From positions 27,141 through 91,140 of the forward strand of contig JAHDVK010000024.1 of assembly GCA_023384675.1 (NCBI GenBank): a DNA stretch of 64,000 nucleotides, in the 5' to 3' direction. This document shows positions 44,897 to 52,173 of this stretch, in pieces. How positions within the stretch are numbered: position 1 is the stretch's first letter; every line of letters starts with the position of its first letter. Below the pieces are notes generated by a model. The model was given only the letters and a program-made list of their open reading frames with translations, was not told the origin of the DNA and did no database searches. Source of the stretch: Bryobacteraceae bacterium. Its GTDB lineage: Bacteria > Acidobacteriota > Terriglobia > Bryobacterales > Bryobacteraceae. Position numbers and translations under genes: made by a program.

Positions 44897-45576
44897 AACC
44901 GGGCATCAAAGTCCTTTTGTGCGACGACCACACCCTATTCCGTGACGGAATCAAGGCGATCCTCAAAGACGAGGCTTCGATTGAGATAGTGGGTGAAGCC
45001 GAAGATGGACGGCAAGCCATTGCCAAGATCCACCAACTGCGTCCGGATGTCGTGCTGATGGATGTCGCGATGCCGGATCTCAGCGGCGCCGAAGCAACGC
45101 GCAGGATCCTGAAAGCTGATGCCCGGGTCAAAGTTCTCATCCTCACAATGCACGAGGAGGAAGAGGTGATCAACCGCTGCCTCAGCGCCGGCGCCGCCGG
45201 CTATGTTCTCAAGGATGCGTCCAGAGCCGTTCTCATTCACGCCATCGATGTCGTCAAAAAGGGCGGCCAATACATGAGCCCGCGTGCGCTCAAAAAAGTG
45301 GTCAGTCAGCATATCGCGTCCACCCGGGCTGTCTCCACCGGTTATAGCCGGCTGAGTGACCGCGAACGGGAAGTGTTGAAACTGCTCGCCGACGGTCTGA
45401 TCTTAAAAGAGGTTGCCGTGAAGTTGGGACTCAGCGTCAAGACCATCGACGCGCACAAAACAAACCTGATGCGGAAGCTTGACCTGCACGATCGCGCGGA
45501 ATTGATCAAGTACGCCATTCAGCATAGACTCATCCACCTCCCGCCCGAGATTGCGCCCGAGGACACCCCGTCCTGA
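44893..45576 (+). CDS. NarL/LuxR-family response regulator
   Basis: The 227-residue protein has an N-terminal receiver with phosphoacceptor Asp57 (VVLMDVAMPDLSG), acidic pair DD near residues 10-11 and Lys107. A C-terminal LuxR-type helix-turn-helix spans about 151-210 (SRLSDREREVLKLLADGLIL, VAVKLGLSVKTIDAHKTNLM). GTG at 44893 overlaps the kinase stop codon. It should be phosphorylated by the upstream kinase and may regulate the polysaccharide locus itself, as part of the same unit. Target sites were not identified. Confidence 0.93.
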   Translation: MKPGIKVLLCDDHTLFRDGIKAILKDEASIEIVGEAEDGRQAIAKIHQLRPDVVLMDVAMPDLSGAEATRRILKADARVKVLILTMHEEEEVINRCLSAGAAGYVLKDASRAVLIHAIDVVKKGGQYMSPRALKKVVSQHIASTRAVSTGYSRLSDREREVLKLLADGLILKEVAVKLGLSVKTIDAHKTNLMRKLDLHDRAELIKYAIQHRLIHLPPEIAPEDTPS

Positions 45577-45617
45577 GCGCCGGAGAGGTCGTCCGGGCCC
45601 GCGTGGCCACCCGGGCG

Positions 45618-46115
45618 CTAGACTCTTTGCCGGGATCGCCGCGTGCTGCGCGAGTGATTGGAAAGCGTCGCGCGGCCGAAGGACTTACGCGGCACCTTGA
45701 GCGTGTCGAACCGGTCCGCGCTCTGTTCCTGTGCCTCTCCACGCAGGATGTCCTTCATCTTGCCCACCAGGCCAGTCGCCACGTTCGGCGGCTCCAGATA
45801 GTGCCAGCCGTAGTTGAGCACCAGCAAAGCGCCGCCCGGGTAGCCAGCCATCAGCGCCGTGCGAATTTGTGGACGGCGGTCCCTAATTCGCTTCGTCAGT
45901 TTGGGACCGGACGTTCCCACCACCATAACGCCGCATAGGAGCAGGTCGATGGTCCCTGGAAATGAAGCTTCGACCTGCATTGCCTCTCCTGCGCTGCTCG
46001 CCGGTAACACCTCGAAGTTCGCTCCCTCCAGGATCCGCTTGATGCGCCTGAGAAGAACCTGATCGTGTTCAACCAGCAGAATGGTTTCCGCGTTCCCTTC
46101 GAAAGGTAATGCCAT
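45618..46115 (-). CDS. pseudo-receiver protein lacking phosphoacceptor Asp and conserved Lys
   Basis: The 165-residue CheY-like protein reads ETILLVEHDQVLLRRIKRIL, then DLLLCGVMVVGTSGPKLTKR. The usual phosphoacceptor Asp of the D-x-x-M/V-P-G-x-x-G block is Gly here, and the conserved Lys position reads LEPPN instead of LEKPF. Phosphorylation by the normal route is therefore unlikely. GAGGA before the ATG at 46115 favours this start over 46124. The C-terminal 25 residues are basic (RSTRRSRQRV). It converges on the LuxR regulator with a 41-bp gap. It may act as a constitutive docking protein (inference). Confidence 0.72.
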   Translation of the reverse strand: MALPFEGNAETILLVEHDQVLLRRIKRILEGANFEVLPASSAGEAMQVEASFPGTIDLLLCGVMVVGTSGPKLTKRIRDRRPQIRTALMAGYPGGALLVLNYGWHYLEPPNVATGLVGKMKDILRGEAQEQSADRFDTLKVPRKSFGRATLSNHSRSTRRSRQRV

Positions 46116-46376
46116 AGTCCTCATCCGCCAAGTCTAGTTGCAGTCTAAACTGGACGGCTCGGCCATGGCTGTCTCATATTGCTCACTCCAGCTGATTGCA
46201 GAGAGGGGCATCCAGCCATCCGCGGCAGGTCGCATCCATTCGTGGGCGAACCCCCTCGCCAGGAGGCGGAGAACACTCCGCCCAACATCCATGCCGATTC
46301 GCCGCTTGTACGCCCGCGAGATTGAGGGTGGGTTTGGCCCTGCACTTGCAATATCAGCAGATGTGAGGATATTCCA

Positions 46377-47036
46377 ATGAGGGCAATCGAAAGGCAGGAA
46401 TTTGACGTCCAGAGCTTTCTAAGTTCGGGGAAGCTTGGCGCTGGACGAAGCACGATACATTACGACCCGAACCAGGTGGTCTTCGCGCAGGGAGATTCCG
46501 CAAAGTCGGTTTTCTACATCCAGAAGGGGAGAGTGAAGGTGACTGTCGTTTCCTCCAATGGCAAGGAAGCGGTGGTTGCCATCCTCGGGACAGGCGACTT
46601 CTTCGGCGAGGGATGTCTTGCGCGCCAGGCACAGCGTACCGCCACAGCGAGTGCGATGGATGAGTGTACGATCATGAGGCTGGATAAAGGGCGAGTGATC
46701 AACCTGCTCCAGGAAGAACCCGTGTTCTCTGAAGTATTTGTCGCCCACCTGCTCTCGCGCAGTATTCGCGTTGAGGAGGACTTGATCGACCACTTGTTCA
46801 ACTCCAGTGAAAAGCGATTGGCTAGAGTCCTGCTACTGATGGCTAACTTCGGGCAGGATGGGCGCCCCGAGCAGGTGATTCCCAAGATCAGCCAGGAGAC
46901 TTTGGCGGAGATGGTCGGTACTACCCGTTCGCGGGTCAGTTTCTTCATGAATAAGTTCCGTCGGCTGGGCTATATCAGCTACAAGAGCCGCGTGGAAGTC
47001 CATAGTTCACTGTTGAACGTAGTCCTGAATGACTAA
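46377..47036 (+). CDS. Crp/Fnr-family transcription regulator
   Basis: The 219-residue protein has an N-terminal cyclic-nucleotide-binding-type beta roll (VVFAQGDSAKSVFYIQKGRV, ILGTGDFFGEGCLARQAQRT) at about 25-140. A C-terminal winged helix follows with ETLAEMVGTTRSRVSFFMNK in the recognition region near 178-197. The N-terminal Cys cluster of oxygen-sensing FNR is absent, and the ligand is unknown. GAGGAT lies shortly before the ATG at 46377. The YGGTCA-N2-TGACCA palindromes at 15482, 47229, 57901 and 58855 have the length expected for this family and are candidate targets (inference). Confidence 0.92.
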   Translation: MRAIERQEFDVQSFLSSGKLGAGRSTIHYDPNQVVFAQGDSAKSVFYIQKGRVKVTVVSSNGKEAVVAILGTGDFFGEGCLARQAQRTATASAMDECTIMRLDKGRVINLLQEEPVFSEVFVAHLLSRSIRVEEDLIDHLFNSSEKRLARVLLLMANFGQDGRPEQVIPKISQETLAEMVGTTRSRVSFFMNKFRRLGYISYKSRVEVHSSLLNVVLND

Positions 47037-47384
47037 CGCGCAAGGCACTCTTTCTGGCCCTGCCGGAATCTGCGTACTCGCATCTGATTGCTCACACAGC
47101 AGTTGCGACAGCAGCAGTTGCGGCGTGCCAATCGTAAGTCAGGCTTCTCGCGCCATCGCACATGGCCGCTGCATCACCGGCTGCTCGATCCATGTAGATC
47201 CCGTCCCAATTGAGTCGGTGACCATCGACGGTCATGTGACCAAATCTGGACTTCCCTTCGGCCCATTTCTCGGCGGTTCACCATCGGCAGAGCCCGCACT
47301 GCTAATGGCTGTTGTCGCGGGCCGAGATGTTCGGCCGTAAGGCCGCGTCACCCCGGTTCGTCACAAGCCTCGAGGCAGGATCGG
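47037..47384. other. intergenic stretch after the Crp/Fnr gene
   Basis: This 348-bp stretch lies between the ends of two convergent genes, so it needs no promoter for either. It holds a candidate operator at 47229-47242. A 103-codon plus-strand frame (47029-47340) overlaps the regulator stop but has Ser/Cys-rich composition without a recognisable domain, and is not called. A small RNA or a relic of an earlier gene are possible. Confidence 0.4.
47229..47242. promoter_or_regulatory. inverted repeat CGGTCA-TG-TGACCA downstream of the Crp/Fnr gene
   Basis: The same outer form as the site at 58855 (CGGTCA...TGACCA), with exact GGTCA/TGACC half-sites at the same spacing. It lies 193 nt after the regulator stop codon, in a stretch without an obvious gene to control. 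It may drive an unrecognised small transcript, serve a decoy role, or be chance. Confidence 0.45.
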
Positions 47385-49508
47385 CTAAGGGGTGATCTCG
47401 AAAGCATCCACCCACACCCAGCTTCCTTTGGATTGCCGGCTCCGTGTTCCCGTCACCTCAATCGTCAGCGTGTGAGCGCCAGGGGCCAAGCCAGTCACTG
47501 TATGCAGGACCGCTTGCGATTGGGCAGGGGAAGCATATGTGTCGATGACCTTAGCCAGAACTCCGTCCACATAGACCCGGGCCCTACCCGACCACTGGTC
47601 CCGATACCCGATCCACTTCACCGCTGTCCCGTGGAAAGTCACCGTCGCCCGGGCATTCGTGTCCATCGAGAGCACTGCCGAACCGCCACTGCTGTTGGAA
47701 GCCGCCTTCGGATGCCACGTGCCGCCAGAGTAGCTGACATCCGGTGAATTCTGCTCTATCCGGAATGGCGCGGCCGGTACCGCCACTCCCGGGCTCGAGG
47801 AATCGGCCGCGGTAACTACAGTCACATCGAATGCATCCACCCAGATCCATGAACCCGCGGAACCCGCACTGCGTGTCCCGGTCACTACGAGCGTCAGCGT
47901 ATGGAGCGCATCACTGAGGTCCTTCAGCGAGTAGAGGGCGGTCTGAGCCTGCACACTACCTGAATAGGTGTCGATGGTTCCCTTCAACTCGCCATCCAGG
48001 TAGACCTGCGCGATCCCGGACCACTCGTCGCGGTAGCCGATCCACTGGACGCCCGTTCCCCTGAACGTGAAGTCGGCTCGACTGCCCGCGTCCATGGCCA
48101 GAATCGCCGATCCCCCGCTATGGGCGGCATTCTGGTTGGGGAACCACGCCCCGTTGAGTTGGACTGCCGGATTGTTTGCTTCCTCAGAGCGAACCACCTC
48201 GGCCGTGAGTACAGGCGCCGGGTCGGGAGGTACCTGAGTCCCGGAGGGTGAGGGCGAAGTTGAGGGGCTGCCCACGGCGATCAGGTACACGTCACTGTAC
48301 TGTTCCGGATAGGCGCGGGTCCTCTGCAAATCGAAGTTGCTGTTGAAAACAACCCTGCTGCCGTCGCGGCTTGCGGATATCCGCGGTTGCCAGTTGTACG
48401 TATTGCCCTGGAAGGGCCGGCTGCGGTGGTGGGCCAGCCGAATGACCGCCGAACCGTCAAGTCTGACCTGCAGCAATTCGTTCGCGTACGCCGTCCATCC
48501 GCTTGCGGGGGTTGGGTTGCTCGGGGCGTAAGTCTCCACATATACGTAGCCGCTGCGGTCCGGCGCCGAAACATGCACGGCCAGACTCCAGTCAAACGAG
48601 GCTAAGCAGGATTGCTGTCCATCAGCGATGCGGATCTTCACGATCGCGTTGTCGCAGATCGGCTGCGGATCGGCGGCGTTTGCCCAAACAAGAACCTCCT
48701 GTCCGTCGCTGTCCAGAGTCACATCCATGTGCCCCCCCGCGCGCGCAAGCTGCCGCTGAAAAGTCATTCTGTCATCGAATAGCTCGATGCCGGTGTAGCG
48801 AACGGTGCCGGATTGATTCCATGTGATCGTGACTTTGTTGCTGGGGGTGATGTAGAGACTGTCGAAGCCTCGCCCTCCAGTGTCCAACACCGCCGATTTG
48901 CTGTTCGCACTGATCCGGTACACAAAGACATAGCGGCGGTCTCCGGCGAAAACAAAGTGGTCGCCATCCAGCGAAATGTCAGATTCGCCCATCCCGCTGA
49001 TGGCGGAGTATTCGCTGAAAGTTCGCACAAGGTGGATCGCGCCGCTGCTGATGTCATAAGACTTGAGCTGGTTGCCGCGAACGTAGTAAATCGTTCGATT
49101 GTCCTTCCTCGACCACCTCGGCTCACTTGAGGAGTTGATCTCGAGCGGAAGGTCGCCCAGATAGGAACCCATTTCGTCATAGAGTCCGAAATAGCTCTGG
49201 TGAAGCAGTATCAGCCTGGATCCGTCGCTGTTGAACGGGCTCATGGTTGAGTATTCACTCGTGATCCATGCCAGGTTCCCGCCTCGATCGGCATCCGCCC
49301 TCCCGAGAGCATCCGAGATGCGCTTCACGGTTGAGCCGAAGGCGGGATCGGCATAGGTGCCGCCCACAACCGGCGGCTCGAATGTGCCGTAGCTCTCCGG
49401 ATGTACTATGCCCGTGATTGTGGACTGCGCGGCAATCGGAACAACCGGAATTGTCAATAATAAGGCCCCAGCAAACAGCACGCGTTGCATCGAAATGTGT
49501 GTAGACAC
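47385..49508 (-). CDS. secreted beta-propeller protein with two C-terminal lectin-like repeats
   Basis: The 707-residue protein has a signal peptide (MQRVLFAGALLLTIPVVPIAAQ). Residues 25-420 look like a WD40/TolB-type beta propeller (SEPRWSRKDNRTIYYVRGNQ, NWQPRISASRDGSRVVFNSN). After a Pro/Ser linker come two tandem repeats of about 125 residues. Each has SGGSAxLxMD, a WIGYRDxWSG core, an IDTY-type segment and a WxWVDAF end. These resemble carbohydrate-binding beta sandwiches. GTG at 49508 is chosen because AGAGGAAAA lies just before it; ATG 49538 and ATG 49490 lack binding sites. It may bind the cell surface or exported polysaccharide (inference). Confidence 0.72.
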   Translation of the reverse strand: MSTHISMQRVLFAGALLLTIPVVPIAAQSTITGIVHPESYGTFEPPVVGGTYADPAFGSTVKRISDALGRADADRGGNLAWITSEYSTMSPFNSDGSRLILLHQSYFGLYDEMGSYLGDLPLEINSSSEPRWSRKDNRTIYYVRGNQLKSYDISSGAIHLVRTFSEYSAISGMGESDISLDGDHFVFAGDRRYVFVYRISANSKSAVLDTGGRGFDSLYITPSNKVTITWNQSGTVRYTGIELFDDRMTFQRQLARAGGHMDVTLDSDGQEVLVWANAADPQPICDNAIVKIRIADGQQSCLASFDWSLAVHVSAPDRSGYVYVETYAPSNPTPASGWTAYANELLQVRLDGSAVIRLAHHRSRPFQGNTYNWQPRISASRDGSRVVFNSNFDLQRTRAYPEQYSDVYLIAVGSPSTSPSPSGTQVPPDPAPVLTAEVVRSEEANNPAVQLNGAWFPNQNAAHSGGSAILAMDAGSRADFTFRGTGVQWIGYRDEWSGIAQVYLDGELKGTIDTYSGSVQAQTALYSLKDLSDALHTLTLVVTGTRSAGSAGSWIWVDAFDVTVVTAADSSSPGVAVPAAPFRIEQNSPDVSYSGGTWHPKAASNSSGGSAVLSMDTNARATVTFHGTAVKWIGYRDQWSGRARVYVDGVLAKVIDTYASPAQSQAVLHTVTGLAPGAHTLTIEVTGTRSRQSKGSWVWVDAFEITP
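47388..48180 (-). repeat. two tandem protein repeats (lectin-like) in the secreted propeller protein
   Basis: Two copies of about 125 residues lie at roughly 47820-48180 and 47388-47760 on the minus strand. Both read SGGSAxLxMDxxxRAxxTFxGTxVxWIGYRD, then VYxDG, IDTY, HTLTxxVTGTR and WxWVDAF. The copies are diverged at DNA level, so the duplication is old. Confidence 0.7.
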
Positions 49509-49580
49509 AGTTTTCCTCTTCAAGCGGAAAGGGATCATGAATCGGCACCAGCCCGGCCGCTGCCGAAGTGTGGTCGCGTA

Positions 49581-49961
49581 TCAGGCCTTTGCCATATTCG
49601 GCCGGTCCGACAGAGTGCGTACCAATGGAACGAGATGAGCAGCCAATTTCTCAGCCTCTAGAAAAGCGTCTGCACCGCATTGGCGAGCTACGCCCGAGAG
49701 ATCCGCTATGGGACAGATCAGGATCAGCTTGGACAGCGGACTGTACTGCTGAACGGCAGCAACCACTTGGGGGATCCCACTGCTTACGGGCTTCACATCA
49801 ACTAGGATCAGGTCCGGATAAATCACACCATGCGCTCGCTCTAATTGCCCCAAGTCAAATACGGTGCCGGTCACTTCAAACTCGGTCCCGCCCAGGAACA
49901 GATCCTCAATCACTCGTGCCAGAGTGGGCGAACTGACGATCAGAATTGTAATTCTGGGCAC
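49581..49961 (-). CDS. divergent single-domain receiver protein
   Basis: The 126-residue CheY-fold protein starts with GTG (MPRITILIVSSPTLARVIED). The usual acidic pair after the first strand is SS, while the phosphoacceptor Asp is kept (DLILVDVKPVSSG). The conserved Lys position is Ala (DAFLEAEKL). Metal binding and phosphorylation are probably impaired. It is divergent from the 50395 gene across an AT-rich region. Together with the 45618 protein it makes two degenerate receivers within 4.5 kb. No partner is evident. Confidence 0.62.
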   Translation of the reverse strand: MPRITILIVSSPTLARVIEDLFLGGTEFEVTGTVFDLGQLERAHGVIYPDLILVDVKPVSSGIPQVVAAVQQYSPLSKLILICPIADLSGVARQCGADAFLEAEKLAAHLVPLVRTLSDRPNMAKA

Positions 49962-50394
49962 TGATTCTTTATGTGAGACCGATTATTATCCAATAAGCCG
50001 CGACCGGCTTTATAAATAATACTAAATTCAGTTTAATGACAACAGGACCGTGGCTCAATCAGGATCACACCTTAGGGTTGGATCATTCGCACCCTAAGGT
50101 GAGTGCCTTACGTCCGGCCGTGGATGGGCGTTGGGATTCGACGTCCTGCGAAGGCCTGCCCGCCGCGGATCCTTCGTGTCCTCCCCTCCTGTTGTTCACT
50201 TTTGCTCAGACGAATCTCGCAACGAGTGCCATTCTACAGAGGAAAGCCTGTCCAAGATGGTGTTTCCTGCCTGGAACCCTGCCCTCAACGGAGAGGCAAG
50301 TGGTACGGCGAGGCTTGATTGACTTGTGTGCCGCGCTTCTCCGTGAAGCGGGACTGGACAGCTCCTCGAGAGCTTCTTCGAGTTGGGAGGCGTT
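49962..50394. promoter_or_regulatory. AT-rich divergent promoter region with an 11-bp inverted repeat
   Basis: A 433-bp region lies between divergent genes. Positions 49975-50035 are strikingly AT-rich for this genome and likely hold promoters. CACCTTAGGGT at 50068-50078 and ACCCTAAGGTG at 50091-50101 form a perfect 11-bp inverted repeat around 12 nt. There is no T-run, so an operator or RNA hairpin is more likely than a terminator. A 120-codon frame at 50036-50398 has no recognisable features and is not called. Confidence 0.5.
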
Positions 50395-51192
50395 ATGAGT
50401 GTGAAACAGATGCTGCTCGCTGCGCTGTGCAGTGGACTGATCCTGCCGGCTGCCGGGCCGGCCGGTGACAGAACAGCCACGGTGAATGCGGGTGAGAGCG
50501 TGTCTCGGTATTTGGTTGCCCTTCCGCACATTGCGTACGGAGGAGAGTGGAGAACCCAGATCATCATCGGGAACACGAGTGCAACTCCCGCCGTCGTCAC
50601 GCTCCGTTTCTTCCGAAGTGACGGCAGTCCGTTGGCCCTTGCGATCGGCGGCGCGGCCGCGAGTGAAAGAGAAATCACGGTTCCAGCGCATGGAGCGCAA
50701 ACGATCGAGCCGGACTGGCAGGGTATCGACACCACCGCGGGCTGGGTGGGCCTGATCTACGCCAACTCAGGGATCAAAATTCAAGGCGTCTTCCTGTGGC
50801 ATAACTCAGCCGACCCCGCCGACAAGTACATAGAGGCGACTGCACCTATTGTGTCCCGGGATAAGACCGCGTGCATCATTCCGATGCCCTCCGGAGAATC
50901 GCCTTTCACGATCCCGTTCGACGAAACCCAAGGCCGCTTTTCCGGCTATGGATTTGCTAATACATCCAACGCCCCGGTGATCATGGTGTTGACGTTTTAC
51001 GCTCCGAACGGACAGATGATCGGACAGTACACTGAGCAGCTTCCTGCCTTCGGGCATCGCCACTTCCTCCTGAGGGATAAAGTGCCAGCCGTGGCGAACA
51101 ACAAGGGCCATGTGCAGATCAGTGGGCAGGGAATTGCGCCCCTTGGTTTCCGTTTTACCCCTCACGGCACTTTCACAACCTGGTTGCCTTAG
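50395..51192 (+). CDS. secreted beta-rich protein of unknown function
   Basis: The 265-residue protein has a signal peptide (MSVKQMLLAALCSGLILPAA). The rest is a predicted beta-sandwich with two similar halves (YLVALPHIAYGGEWRTQIII, then GRFSGYGFANTSNAPVIMVL), each followed by TLRFF or LTFYAPNGQ and an aromatic-Gly segment. The pattern resembles short secreted proteins frequent in Acidobacteriota that lack a named function. GGGAGG at 50385-50390 sets the start. Its end overlaps a minus-strand frame by 4 bp. No function can be assigned. Confidence 0.75.
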   Translation: MSVKQMLLAALCSGLILPAAGPAGDRTATVNAGESVSRYLVALPHIAYGGEWRTQIIIGNTSATPAVVTLRFFRSDGSPLALAIGGAAASEREITVPAHGAQTIEPDWQGIDTTAGWVGLIYANSGIKIQGVFLWHNSADPADKYIEATAPIVSRDKTACIIPMPSGESPFTIPFDETQGRFSGYGFANTSNAPVIMVLTFYAPNGQMIGQYTEQLPAFGHRHFLLRDKVPAVANNKGHVQISGQGIAPLGFRFTPHGTFTTWLP

Positions 51193-51620
51193 TAGCCAGC
51201 TGATCCAGACCTCCTGTTGCAGTGCGGGCGTTTGGGACCAGCCTGGCAGACATCCACGAGGATCTGGTATGCACCGTCTAAATCGCCGAAGTCCTTGTGG
51301 TCTTTGGATTCGCCGATCGGGTCGAGAAACGGGTTTTCGACGCCGGCTCCGGGCAGGACCTGCTCCATCACAAACTCTGGCCGCGGGCCACTGGCGATGA
51401 TCGGCTTGGCCCAATCCTCGATCGGATCCCCTTCCTCGCCCCAATTGTGTTCCGCCGGTCTCCATACGCCCCGCCCCTCGAACCGCAACCGGACCAGAAA
51501 CAGGGCTTTCGCATCAACCCGGGTGGATTCCATTGCGCTGCCTGAGAGATATGGCCGGCCCCCATAGGTCCACTGCTTCGTCGGCCTAATGACGGCCATC
51601 TCCGCGGCACCTACTTCCAC
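51189..51620 (-). CDS. hypothetical protein, possibly the second part of a split gene
   Basis: The 143-codon frame from GTG 51620 reads MAVIRPTKQWTYGGRPYLSG, then AEHNWGEEGDPIEDWAKPII and PEFVMEQVLPGAGVENPF, with balanced codon use. It ends in a Cys/Arg-rich tail. A second frame (51611-51796) lies directly upstream and overlaps by 10 bp (ATGTGGAAGTAG region). The two may be one gene broken by a frameshift or a coupled pair. I do not recognise the family. Confidence 0.45.
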   Translation of the reverse strand: MEVGAAEMAVIRPTKQWTYGGRPYLSGSAMESTRVDAKALFLVRLRFEGRGVWRPAEHNWGEEGDPIEDWAKPIIASGPRPEFVMEQVLPGAGVENPFLDPIGESKDHKDFGDLDGAYQILVDVCQAGPKRPHCNRRSGSAGY

Positions 51621-51796
51621 ATCCGGTCGGCACGGAATGTGAAAGTCTGGCCGTTGCTTGGCAGGCGGTAATGCGCTGCCCTCAGCTCTCCCGGCAGAAC
51701 CACCAACTCAACGGTCCCTTCAGAGCGGTGAGCCGGAGCGGCAGGCTTCTGCCAGGTCGCACTTAGAGTGTCGCGGGGGAATGGCTCAATCCCCAT
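51611..51796 (-). CDS. hypothetical short protein, possibly the first part of a split gene
   Basis: The 61-codon frame contains EGTVELVVLPGELRAAHYRL and SNGQTFTFRADRMW, which looks like real beta-rich protein. It ends in MWK and overlaps the following frame by 10 bp. Joined by a frameshift they would form about 200 residues. No signal peptide or known domain is visible. Confidence 0.35.
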   Translation of the reverse strand: MGIEPFPRDTLSATWQKPAAPAHRSEGTVELVVLPGELRAAHYRLPSNGQTFTFRADRMWK

Positions 51797-52173
51797 CCAC
51801 TTTCGATACCCAAGGGGGAACGACTAATTGAATTTATGACGTCCGCGTCATCTACCCATTCGCTGACTTCACTTGCCGAGAATGAGTGAATTCCGGCGCT
51901 GGTGGTGTGCGCCTGGCGCAGGGTTGTTGTGTCTGCCAGTGGCTCCGTGGATTCTCCAGGGCACTCGGTGGGGCGGTTTCCCTCCTCGAATAATCGAGCC
52001 GTACGAATTGCCATGGGGACACGACAAGAACCAGCGGGATGCGGTTCCTGTGGAGTTGGCGCCCAAGCGGTCGTAAGATTGAGGTGGGACACTTAGACAG
52101 AGAACCGCGCCCGAACATTTCATCCTGAACAAGGCGGACCCGCAAAGAGAAACCGGAAAGGGAGCAAAGCGTC
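51797..52173. promoter_or_regulatory. upstream region of the CheB-CheR-PAS gene with a short inverted repeat
   Basis: A 377-bp stretch without a gene. ATGACG at 51836-51841 and CGTCAT at 51846-51851 form a small inverted repeat next to an AT-rich patch (51825-51837). This may be an operator or promoter for either flanking gene. GGGAG near 52160 is the ribosome binding site of the next gene. Nothing else is recognised. Confidence 0.35.

Noticed and set aside
47029..47340. 103-codon frame overlapping the Crp/Fnr stop codon
   Set aside because: No domain, poor composition and no ribosome binding site beyond the overlapping start.
50036..50398. 120-codon frame in the divergent promoter region
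   Set aside because: It spans the AT-rich promoter and inverted repeat, overlaps the next gene start and has no recognisable features.
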